From positions 62,001 to 126,000 of the forward strand of contig JACKIG010000012.1 of the NCBI GenBank assembly GCA_020638595.1: 64,000 bases of DNA, in the 5' to 3' direction. Positions 17,237 through 26,428 of the stretch are shown piece after piece. Source of the DNA: Rhodospirillaceae bacterium (GTDB lineage: Bacteria; Pseudomonadota; Alphaproteobacteria; DSM-16000; Inquilinaceae). Both the position numbers and the translations under genes were made by a program. How positions within the stretch are numbered: the stretch's first letter is position 1; each line of letters starts with the position of its first letter. The notes beneath the pieces are model-generated. The model did no database searches. It was given only the letters and a program-made list of their open reading frames with translations, and was not told the origin of the DNA.

Positions 17237-18738
17237 ATGAAAATCCGCGCCCAGATCGCCATGGTGCTGAACCTCGACAAGTGCATCGGGTGTCACACCT
17301 GCTCTGTGACCTGCAGAACGTCTGGACCAGCGCGAAGGGGTCGAATACGCCTGGTTCAACAATGTCGAGACCAAGCCCGGCATCAGCTATCCCAAAGTGG
17401 GAGAACCAGAAGCGCTGGCACGGCAGCTGGACCCGCAACAGCTCCAGCGGCTTGGCCTCGCATCGGCGGCAAGTGGCGGGTGCTGGCCAACATCTTCGCC
17501 AACCCGACCTGCCGGAGATCGACGACTACCACCGAACCGTTCACCTTCACTACGAGCACCTGGACCGCCCGAGCAAGGCGATGCCGACAGCGCGCCCGCG
17601 CTCATGATCACCGGCAGCGAGCGGATGGAGAAGATCGAATGAGGGGCCGAACTGGGAAGAGATCCTGGGCGGCGAGTTCGCCAAACGCTCCAGGACGTCA
17701 ACTTCGAAGGCGTCAGAAGGAGATGTGCAGCCAGTTCGAAAACACCTTCATGATGTACCTGCCGGGCTGTGCGAGCACTGCCTCAACCGACCTACGTCGC
17801 CTCTTGCCCCTCGGTGCCATCTACAAGCGCGAGGAGGACGGCATCGTCCTGATCGACCAGGAGAAGTGCCGCGGCGGCGCATGTGTGCATCTCCGGCTGC
17901 CCGTACAGAAGTCATTACAGCTGGCAGTCCGGTAAGTCCGAAAGTGCATCTTCTGCTATCGCGCATCGGGCGGGGCAGCCGACGGTGTGTTCGGAAACCT
18001 GCGTGGGCCGCATCCGCTATCTCGGCGTCGCTGGCTGTACGACGCCGACCACCTCTCCGCCGCAGCCAGCCTGAACAACGAACAGGACCTCTACCAGGCC
18101 CATCTCGACATCTTCCTGGACCCCAACGACAAGGCCGTGCAGCGCCAGGCCCTGGCGCCGACGTGCCCGAGGCGTGGCTGGAGGCCGCGCGCAAGTCGCG
18201 GTGTGGAAGATGGCCATGGACTGGAAGGTGGCCTCCCCTGCACCGGAATGCCGAACCTTGCCGATGGTCTGGTACATCCCGCCCTGTCGCCGATCCAGTC
18301 GGCCGCGGCGGCCGGGGCATGGGCGTCGACGGCGGCATGCCGGATGTCGCTCGCTGCGCATTCCTTGCGCTACCTCGCCAACATGCTGACCGCCGGCAAG
18401 GAAGAGCCGGTGGCCCAAGCGCCTGGGCGGATGCTGGCCATGCGCGCCAGGCCAAGACGGTGGAAGGGGTGATCCGACAGGACGGTCGCCCGGCGCGTCG
18501 GCCTGACAACGGCCAGATCGAGGACGCCACCACATCATGGCCATCGCCAGTTGAGGACCGCTTCGTCTCTCGACCAACCACCGCGAGGCTCGTGAGGACG
18601 CCCACGATCTCCGCGGCGGCTGCGGCTTCAGCTTCGGCGGCGGATGTTTCAGCATCACCGGCGTCGCTGTTCGCCGGCGGCAAGGTCGGCAGCAGCCGCC
18701 GCAAGATGGCCGACAAAGAGCCGATGGAGGTGGCGTGA
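17237..18738 (+). pseudogene. narH: Nitrate reductase beta subunit, frame-disrupted
   Basis: NarH is the four-cluster iron-sulfur electron-transfer subunit. Recognisable pieces are MKIRAQIAMVLNLDKCIGCH at the start, WRVLANIFANP, NFEGVR-like and FENTFMMYLPG, CEHCLN, GAIYKREEDGIVLIDQEKCR, CISGCPYRSHY, QPTVCSETCVGRIRYLGV, NEQDLYQAHLDIFLDPND, MVWYIPPLSPIQSA-like, RYLANMLTAGKEEPV and the tail with MEVA. These lie in three frames in the right order. It directly follows narG and precedes narJ, as in standard narGHJI operons. It cannot be translated as a single protein in this sequence. Confidence 0.88.
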
Positions 18739-18803
18739 TGGCCGCGAAACACGGACGTCAACCAGCCGTCATCCCCCCCACCCTTCCGGCGACCCCGCTC
18801 GCT

Positions 18804-18884
18804 CCGTCGTCGACGCCGCTCACCTCCCGTCGTCCCGCTCACTCCCCGTCGTCCCCGCTCACCTTCCCGTCGTCCCCGCGAAGG
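18804..18884. repeat. Short degenerate tandem repeat in narH-narJ gap
   Basis: Four imperfect units of 18-22 bp with the core CCCGTCGTCCCCGCTCACCT, the last ending CCGCGAAGG. The sequence resembles the interspersed CGTCGTCCCCGCGAAGG elements of alphaproteobacteria. It separates narH from the likely narJ start at 18972, where canonical operons have almost no gap. Confidence 0.6.
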
Positions 18885-18971
18885 AAGACCTCCTCGAACA
18901 ATGCGCCGGCGAGAGATGCCACTGGCGGGCATGACGAGACTTCGTGGGAAGGAAGCCGCACCCCCGCGTCG

Positions 18972-19674
18972 ATGACCTACAAAGGCTGGCCGCGCTCTTG
19001 TCCTATCCACGGCCGACCTGCAGCAGGCGGTGCCGGAACTGCGGGCGATCCTGTACGCCGAGCGCCGCTTCGATGGACGCAGGCGCACTCGGCCACCTGC
19101 TGGACAGCATCGCCACCGGCGACCTCTATGACCTGCAAGACGCTATGTCTTCCTGTTCGACCGCACCCGGTCGCTGTCGCTTGTACCTGTTCGAGCATGT
19201 GCACGGCGACAGCCTGACCGCAACCAGGCGATGAGTCGACCTGCTGGGCATGTACGAGCGTCAGGGGGCTGACCGTCGCGGCGGAGACAGGCTGCCGGAC
19301 CACTGCCGGTGTTCGTGGATTCTGTCCACCGTGCCGGAGGCCAGGGCCGCCGCGCTGCTGGGCCAGCCTCTGCATGTGCTGATCGCATTGCGCGAGCGGC
19401 GCTGGACAAGCGCGGCAGCGTCTATGCCGCCGTGCCGCGGGCGCTGGAAGCCCTGGCTGCGGGCAGGCCGACGGCGGAAGCCCTGGCCAGCCTGCGGGCC
19501 GGGAGGACGACGATCCCAACGACCTCGCGCCCTGGATGCGGCCTGGGGAAGGGCGACGGTGACGTTCAGCCCGCAAAGCCAAGACGCAGCTGCCCCAAAG
19601 GCGCTGCCATTCTGGAACGCATGCGCTGGCGGGCGAAGGCCCCGCCAGCACCGACCGCTGAGGAGGCCAAGATG
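18972..19674 (+). pseudogene. narJ: Nitrate reductase assembly chaperone, frame-disrupted
   Basis: NarJ inserts the molybdenum cofactor into NarG. Family pieces appear in order in different frames: MTYK then ALLSYPRPT, LQQAVPELRAILYAERR, ALGHLLDSIATGDLYDLQ, YLFEHVHGDS, LLGMYERQG, LGQPLHVLIALRER, GSVYAAVPRALEALAAGRP, ATVTFSPQSQDAA and ILERMRWRAK. I place the start at ATG 18972, because the upstream open frame is a low-complexity repeat. The end overlaps the narI start. Frame changes are dense; no full-length protein can be made as read. Confidence 0.85.
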
Positions 19675-20424
19675 AGCGGGTACCTGAACGAGTTCCTCTA
19701 CGGCTACTACCCCTATGTCGCCGTCACCGTGTTTCTGCTGGGCAGCCTGGCCCGCTATGACCTGGCGCCCTACACGTGGAAGACCGGCTCCAGCCAGCTC
19801 TTGCGCCGCGGCCAGCTGCGCCTGGGCAGCAACCTGTTCCATATCGGCATCCTGATCGTCTTCGTCGGCCACCTGGTCGGCCTGCTGACGCCGATCGCGG
19901 TGTTCGATGCGTTCGGCATCGGCCATGGCTTCAAGCAGGTGATGGCCATCGTCGTCGGCGGTGTCGCCGGCCTGATGTGCCTGGCGGGTATCGCCATCCT
20001 GCTGCACCGGCGGTTGACCGACCCACGCATCCGCCGCAACTCCAGCTTTGCCGACAACGCCATCCTGATCCTGCTGGGCGTCCAGCTGCTGTTTGGACTG
20101 CTGACCATCCCGCTCTCGCTGGGCCATCTCGACGGCAGCGAGATGGTGAAGTTCATGGCCTGGGCGCAGAGGATCGTCACCTTCCAGGGCGGGGCCGCTG
20201 CGGCCATCGCCGACGTGTCGTTCGTCTTCAAGATCCACATGTTTCTCGGCCTGACCATCTTCCTGGTCTTCCCCTTCACGCGTCTGGTCCATGTCTGGAG
20301 CGCGCCGGTGCGCTACATCCTCGCCCGCCGCGGCTATCAGATCATGCGCACCGGTGGTGGCGGAGCTGTCGCGGCCCGCGAGACCGCGGCCCGGCTGGCG
20401 GCGCGGCGCCCGGCCTGCGGGTAG
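19672..20424 (+). CDS. narI: Respiratory nitrate reductase gamma subunit
   Basis: NarI is the membrane cytochrome b that takes electrons from quinol and passes them to NarH. This 250-residue frame is intact, of normal length, with about five hydrophobic helices: FLYGYYPYVAVTVFLLGSLA, a stretch with LFHIGILIVFVGHLVGL, LMCLAGIAILLHRRL, ILILLGVQLLFGLLTIPLS and IFLVFPFTRLVHVWSAPVRY. Haem-ligand His residues are present in HIGIL, GHLVGL, FKIHMFLG and RLVHVW. GAGGAGG precedes the start. It is the only member of the narGHJI set without a disrupted frame. Confidence 0.93.
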   Translation: MSGYLNEFLYGYYPYVAVTVFLLGSLARYDLAPYTWKTGSSQLLRRGQLRLGSNLFHIGILIVFVGHLVGLLTPIAVFDAFGIGHGFKQVMAIVVGGVAGLMCLAGIAILLHRRLTDPRIRRNSSFADNAILILLGVQLLFGLLTIPLSLGHLDGSEMVKFMAWAQRIVTFQGGAAAAIADVSFVFKIHMFLGLTIFLVFPFTRLVHVWSAPVRYILARRGYQIMRTGGGGAVAARETAARLAARRPACG

Positions 20425-20428
20425 CGCG

Positions 20429-21238
20429 ATGATGCCCGCAACCGGTCCCGAAACGCCCGCCGGGATCACCGTAGGAACAGCACGGCGATCCCGGCTGCGG
20501 CGATCGCCACGGAAGCGCAGAACCACCCCGCCGCGACCCCGCAGGAGGCTTGGCGGCTGGCCGCCCGCGCCTGGCGATCCGTGAGCTCATGGTGCAGGAA
20601 GCCCGCCGCATGGGTTTGACGGCGGCGCCGGAGGCCAGCGGCCGACGGCCGCCGCGAGCCGAAGAGGAGCATTGATCCGCCAACTGGTCGCCGGTGAGGT
20701 CACGGTGCCGCAATGATGAGGTCACGATGCCGGCGCTACTACGACAACAACGGCCGGTTCCGACCCGGACCTGTTCGGGGCGGCGCACGTCCTTCTCGCC
20801 GCCTCGCCGCAGGACCAGCCCGCCTACCGGGAGCCGCGCAGCAGGCGGATCGCTGATCGCCATCCTGCAGACGCGCCCGCGGTTGTTCGATGAACTGGCG
20901 CGAGAGGCATTCCGCCTGCGTCAAGGCCAATGGCGGCGGCTGGGGCAAGTGACCCGCGGCCAGACGGTGGAAGGAAGTTCAGACCTTCCTCTTCAACCTC
21001 GAGGAAGCCAGCTCTGCCCCGTGCCGGTGAAGACGCTACGGCGTTCACATCCTCCGGCTCGACCGGCGCTTGCCAGGGGCGGACCCTGCCGTTCGACGCG
21101 GTCGCAGGCCGCATCGCCGACTACCTGCACGGTGCAGCCTGGAGGCGAGGCGTGGCACGGTATATTCAGGTGCTGGCCGGCCGGGCGGACCTGCGCGGGC
21201 GTCGATCTGGCCGGGGCGGAGGTGCCGCTCGTTCAATG
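20429..21238 (+). pseudogene. PpiC/SurA-type peptidyl-prolyl isomerase, frame-disrupted
   Basis: The frame-joined product resembles the PpiC/NifM-type parvulin often found after narI: MMPATGPETPAGITV, WRLAARALAIRELMVQEARR, FGAAHVLLAASPQDQPAYRE, LIAILQTRPRLFDELARE, GGGLGQVTRGQTVE, LCPVPVKT, GVHILRLDRRLPGRTLPFDA and RIADYLH. The parvulin core pieces are all present but lie in different frames. It starts four bases after the narI stop, so it belongs to the nar operon and would help fold the reductase. Not translatable as one protein in this sequence. Confidence 0.7.
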
Positions 21239-21270
21239 CCGGGAAGTGGGCCACAGGAGAGGTCGAAGCC

Positions 21271-21812
21271 ATGTCGACGATCGCCCCGCCGCGCCGGCGA
21301 AGAGCTGCCCGCCGAGCTGCTGCTGCAGCCGCTGGATTTCCTGGCGGCCGACCATTCCCCTCCAGCGCATGGTCTGCGACATGGCCGAGCTGGCGAACGG
21401 CGGCTGGATGCCGGCCTGGCCGCCGAGATCCTGGACTATCTGAAGGTGCGGATGGCGGCCCATGTCCTGGATGAAAGGCGCGACCTGTTCTGTGCTGCCG
21501 CCGTCGCTGCCTGCGGACGACGAGATCGATGCGATCCTGGCGCTGCTGGCGGGCGAGCACACGGCCGACGAGCGCCAGGCGGACATCGTCACCGGCCTGG
21601 AAGGGCTGATCGCCGGCAGGGTGGCCGCGGACAGCGACCGGGGGGGAACAGGCGCTGATCGACTATGCCGCCGGCAGCGCCGTCGCAGCGCTGGAGAACA
21701 GCTCGTCCTGCCCATGGCGCGTGTGCGCCTGACCGCCAGGGACCTGCAGGGCATGGCCAAAGCGGATGGCAGCGCGCCGGGGTGTCACACTTCCGTCAAA
21801 CCGCTGCGGTAG
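21271..21812 (+). pseudogene. Hemerythrin-like domain protein, frame-disrupted
   Basis: Starting at ATG 21271 after AGGAGAGG, the joined frames give a helical protein of about 180 residues: ELLLQPLDFLAADH, MVCDMAELANGG, ILDYLKVRMAAHVLDE, DLF, LPADDEIDAILALLAGEHTA with small differences, ADIVTGLEGLIAGRVA, and LVLPMARVRLTARDLQGMAK. The spaced His and Asp/Glu pattern (FLAADH, AAHVLDE, GEHTADE) fits a di-iron hemerythrin-like fold that could bind oxygen or nitric oxide. Proteins of this kind occur in nitrate respiration loci. At least four frame changes interrupt it. Confidence 0.65.
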
Positions 21813-21949
21813 CGCCTGCCTGGACATTCGGCCGCGGCCATGAAGGTCCGCTGGTCCAGGGGTCACTCCCCGTGCCATGTTCGGCCGCAGGCCCCGCCCG
21901 CCCTGGGGCGGCCGGCCGAGCAGGGACGACGGTCGTGCTGCGATAGCCG

Positions 21950-23080
21950 CATGGTCGTGGTGGCGCTTCTTCTGACAGGCCCGATGCGGGCAGCAGGCGC
22001 AGGACGAAATGGCACTGGCGGCACCGCCGACGGGCCACCTGCGCCGCGCAAATGTCTATCAGCGGCGCGTCTATCGGAGCTGGACGGCCCGGACTGGATG
22101 GGGCCGGGGCCGCTGGGGCCGCCCTATACCGCCCAGGACTTCGCGGACCTTCGCCGTCTTGGGGCCAATGTCGTGGTGCTGTCCCACCGGCCCCGTTCCC
22201 GAAGCCCCGCCCTATCGGCCCGATCCGGACGTCGTCGCCAATCTCGACCGGCTGGTGGGGCTGGCCGCCGCAACCGACCTGTTCGTGGTCATCGCCGTGC
22301 GCACCGGCCCCAGGCGCAGCGAGTTCACCTTCTTCCATGGCGAGGAAGGCACGTGGTTCGACGCCGGCTATATCAACGAAGACGGTTTGGAGCGACCGTG
22401 CGGCCCAGGACGGCTGGGGTCGCCGATGGCCCGGTACCTGGCGGACCGCTATCGCGATCTCCCGGCAGTTGTCGGCTATGACCTGATGGTCAGAGCCGAA
22501 CAATGCCACCGTCTTCGACAGTACGACCCGCGGCGTTCTATGCCGCGCATAGCCAGCAACCTTGCCGACTGGAACACGCTGTTCCCGCGCGATCCGGCCA
22601 TCGCGCCGCCGACCGGATGCCACCCCGATCCTGCTGGGCCCGATGGGCCATGCGGCCCATCGCCTGCGTTGCCCTGGCTGGCCGATCCGGGCGACGACCG
22701 CGTGGTCATCGGCGTGCACCAGTACGATCCCTTGACTTCACCCACATGGACCCCGGCAGGGGCCCGCTATCCGGGACAGGCAGTTTCGATTGGGACAGTG
22801 TCGCCGATCCGTTCGATCGTGCGTCCGTGCAGCGCCTGCTGGATCCGCTGGACACCGCGCGGCAGGCGTTCGCGTGACGCGGAATTCGGTGCGGCGCGGT
22901 GGGCACCGGGGGCGAGCAGGTTCCTCGACGACGAGATGACGGCGTTCCGGGCGCTCGGCGTCAACCGCCCATGATCTGGATGTGGCATCCGCGCTTCCAG
23001 AGCGCTTCGGTGACGCAGCACAGTTCGACTTCCGGCTGGGGAGGACCGGGGACGACCAGGTCAGCGATGCCCAATGCGCT
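21950..23080 (+). pseudogene. GH5-like (cellulase-type) hydrolase, frame-disrupted
   Basis: A likely exported TIM-barrel glycoside hydrolase. A signal-like start MVVVALLLTGPMRAAGAG is followed, in changing frames, by GPDWMGPGPLGPPYTAQDFA, LRRLGANVVVLSHP-like, VVANLDRLVGLAAATDLFVV, FTFFHGEEGTWFDAGYIN, RYLADRYRDLPAVVGYDLM, NLADWNTLFPR, ILLGPMGHAAH-like, DDRVVIGVHQYDPF-like, and MIWMWHPRFQ. The order and the VVGYDLM, HQYDP and WHPRF blocks suggest family GH5. Its presence in a nitrate cluster is unexpected. The exact end is uncertain. Confidence 0.6.
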
Positions 23081-23241
23081 GAGCGATGTCCTGGCTGCCC
23101 ATTGGCGTCGAAACACCATCACGCCGTCGACACCGGCTTCGCCCCGGCAAACCGACGCCGAGCCAGCGGTGACGGTCCAGGCGGCCGGTTCGGCAGCCAG
23201 CCGCTCCGCGATGCTCGTTCGAATACGAAGAGCGATCGGGC

Positions 23242-23255
23242 TTGATAAATATCAA
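23242..23255. promoter_or_regulatory. FNR/Dnr-type box
   Basis: TTGATAAATATCAA is a perfect TTGAT-N4-ATCAA palindromic FNR-family box. It lies about 340 bp upstream of the double narK start at 23596, in the only sizeable AT-richer gap of the locus. The distance is larger than usual for direct activation, so an unannotated upstream transcript start is possible. Confidence 0.75.
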
Positions 23256-23595
23256 GTGGCGGTAACGGGTTTGCGACAGCCAAGAAAAAATCGATCAATC
23301 GATAATCTTTGATCTTCGTGCCGTTTGATTATTTTGCGGCCGCAGACTTGATGTCAGGTTCGCCTGAGATTTACTGAATGAACGCACAGCTGCGCCAAGT
23401 CTGCATGGTAAGCAGTCTTGGCGTATTTACCTCCGCTTCATCCAGCGCGCGATGACCTGCCGTTCTGCAAACACTCTCCCGACCTTCGGTTCGCCCGCTG
23501 CGGTGTGCAGCCAGTGCTGCAGTCGTGCCGAATGGCCCAGGGAGGCGTTGCCTGACGTGTCTACGCAGTTGCTGTCGACACCTTCAAGAAAGGAC
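23256..23595. other. Intergenic region upstream of the double narK
   Basis: About 340 bp with lower GC than the surroundings, including a run AAGAAAAAATCGATCAATCGATAATC. No gene is visible. It presumably contains the promoter driven from the FNR-type box at 23242. A clear -10/-35 pair was not identified. Confidence 0.5.
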
Positions 23596-26283
23596 ATGAC
23601 GAACATGGCCTCGAGCAGCAGCATCTCCGTCCTGACGATGAATACCAGCCTTCACGGTCAATTTCGCCGTCTGGACGATGTTCTCAGTCATCGGTCTGCG
23701 CATCAAGGAGCAGCTGGGCCTGAACAGGACCGAATTCAGCCTCCTGGTGGCGACGCCCATCCTCACGGGGTCGCTGACACGCCTGCCGCTTCAGCGTGCT
23801 GACGGACCGCTTCGGGGCGCATCGTCTTCTTCATCAAATGCTGCTGGTGGCCATCCCGACCTATGGCCTGGCATTCGCCGACCAGTATTGGCGGTACCTG
23901 CTGATCGGCCTGTGCGTTGGCTTGGCCGGCGGATCCTTCGCCATCGGCATCGCCTATACCTCCCTGGTTCCCGAAAAGAGCGGCGGGGCACGGCGATGGG
24001 CATCTTCGGCGCAGGCAATGCCGGGGCCGCCGTCATAACCTGGTCGCACCGCTGATCGTCGTTGGCCTGGGGTGGCGGTGGGTTCCGCAGATCTATTCCA
24101 TCGCCATGCTGGTGTGGCGGTCCTGATCAGTTCACCTATCCCGATCCGAAGCTGGAAGAGCGCCGGCGCACCAAGAAGCACCTGACGCTCGCCGAACAGC
24201 TGGCCCCACTGACCGAAGCCCGCGTCTGGCGCTTCGGTCTGGCCTACTACTTCGTCTTCGGCGGCTTCGTGGCGCTCGCCCTGTGGCTGCCGCGCTACTA
24301 CGTGGCCGAATACGGGCTGGAGCTGCAGACGGCCGCCTTCATCACCATGTTCTTCACCCTGCCGTCGGGCGTCATCCGGGCGCTGGGCGGCTTCCTTTCG
24401 GACAAATGGGGCGGCAGCACGGTCACCTGGCTGGTCTTCTGGGTCTCCCTCCTCAGCCTGTTCGTCCTCTGCTATCCGTCGACGACCTTCATCGTCCACG
24501 GCGTCGACGGCGATATGACCTTCGATATCGGCGTCGGCATCGTCCTCTTCACCGTGCTGATCTTCATCGTCGGCATCGCCCAGGGCATCGGCAAGGCCAG
24601 CGTCTATCGCAGCCTCGCCGACCACTATCCGACCAACATGGGCTCGGTCGGCGGCCTGGTCGGCGTCATCGGCGGCCTCGGCGGCTTCAGCCTGCCCATC
24701 GTCTTCGGTGTCGCCGTCGATGCCACCGGCGTGCGCAGCAGCACCTTCATGCTGATGTTTGCCGTGCTGGTCGGCGTGATGATCTGGACCTGGCTGGCCG
24801 CCCGCAGCGAGCGCGAGAGCATCCTGGAACAGCAGCCGGATTTGCGCGACCAGCTGGTGCGCGAGAACCTGCTGGAAGCCCGTCCGTCGAAGCGCCGCTG
24901 GCTGGTCGACTGGCGGCCGGAGGATGCGGCCTTCTGGAAGGACAGGGGCCGCGCCGTCGCGCTGCGCAACCTGATCCTGTCCATGCCGCCCCTGTTCCTG
25001 TCGTTTGCGGTGTGGACGGTATGGAGCGTCGTGGTCGTCGAGCTGCCGCGCATCGGCTTCCAGTTCACCACCGGCCAGCTGTTCTGGCTGGCGGCGGCGC
25101 CGGGTCTGTCGGGGGCGATCCTGCGCCTGGCCTATTCCTTCGTCGTGCCGATCTTCGGCGGGCGCAACTGGACGGTGTTCAGCACCGCCTCGCTGCTGCT
25201 GCCGACCCTGTGGATGGCTGTGGCGGTGCAGGACCCGACCACGCGCTATCCGGTGTTCGTCGCCATCGCCCTGCTCTGCGGCCTCGGCGGCGGCAACTTC
25301 TCCTCCAGCATGGCCAATATCAGCTTCTTCTACCCCAAGCGGGTGCAGGGTACGGCGCTGGGCTGGAGTTACTCGCGTCGGCAACCTGGGTGTCGGCGTC
25401 ATGCAGGCGGTGGTGCCGCTCATCATCTACGGCGGCGCGCTGGCCATCCTCGGCGGCCAGTCGCAGCACCTGGTCGCAGGCGAGACGGTCACGGAGATGT
25501 GGCTGCAGAATGCGGGCTACATCTGGGTGCCGTTCATTCTGCTGGCGACGATCGCGGCGGCCGTCGGCCAGAGCAACATCCATGGCGCCAAGGCCACGTT
25601 CCGTGAACAGACCACCGGCATCTTCAAGCGCGGGCATGCCTGGCTGTTGGCGCTGCTCTATACCAGTACCTTCGGGTCGTTCATCAGCTTCGCCGCGCCT
25701 TCCCGACGCTGTTGTCCACCGGTTCCAGCCAGCGGCCTGGCGCAATGGGCCTTCGCCGGTCCGCTGCTGGGCGCGCTGGTCCGGCCCCTGGGCGGCTGGC
25801 TGGCAGACAAGCTGGGCGGGTCCAAGGTGACGTTCTGGAACTTCGCGGTCATGCTGCTGGCAGCGGTGGGGCGCTGGTCTGCTACCGTCGGCGGCGGGGG
25901 AGGGCCAGGCGGCGCTGTTCTACGTGTCGTTCCTGCTGCTGTTCGCCACCGCCGGCATCGGCAACGGATCGGTCTTCGTCATCGTGCCGCACGTGTTCCG
26001 CACGCTGCATCGGCGCGGTATCGAGGCCAGGACGAGGCAGCGCAGGCCGAAGCCATCTCCGACGGCGATATCGAGGCGTCGGTCGCCCTCCTTCACCGCC
26101 GGCATCGCCGCGCTGGGCCTGTTCTTCATCCAGCGATGGTGGCCGTGTCGATCCGTCACTGGCCTGCCCGGCGCTGCCCTGACGGCATTCCCATCTTCTA
26201 TGCCCGTCTGCCTGGCCGTCACCTGGTTCTGGTACCTGCGCGCCGGCTCCGGCCTGCGCCGGGCCTGGAACGAGATTGCCTAG
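23596..26283 (+). pseudogene. narK: Fused NarK1-NarK2 nitrate/nitrite transporter, frame-disrupted
   Basis: Joined frames give about 890 residues containing two complete 12-helix MFS units, as in the NarK fusion of Paracoccus-like denitrifiers. Unit 1 includes MFSVIGLRIKEQLGL, EFSLLVATPILTGSLTRLPL, QYWRYLLIGLCVGLAGGSF and, from about 24120, an undisturbed stretch to about 25370 with KWGGSTVTWLVFW and GIAQGIGKASVYRSLADHYP. Unit 2 begins near VDWRPEDAAFWKDRGRAVAL and shows GGGNFSSSMANISFFYP. The first unit probably imports nitrate with protons and the second exchanges nitrate for nitrite (family knowledge). Breaks cluster before 24130 and after 25370. Confidence 0.87.
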
Positions 26284-26428
26284 CCCCACTGACGGCAAGC
26301 CCAAGGGGGGCAGGGGCGGCGTCTTCGGCGCCGCCCTGTGTGCGTGCGCAGTGGGGGTGGGGGGCGTCGCGGGCTGCATCCCTGCCGCTGCGTGGCATGA
26401 TGGCGCGTCACCAGCCTGCGCGGGTTCC

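Noticed and set aside
12173..18738. Many medium-sized open frames across the nar region that could be taken as separate genes
   Set aside because: Read in order and across frames they rebuild NarK, NarG and NarH, so they are fragments, not independent genes.
12822..26283. Programmed frameshifting as the explanation of the nar frame breaks
   Set aside because: Breaks are too many and too irregular, in unrelated genes, and without slippery-site patterns.
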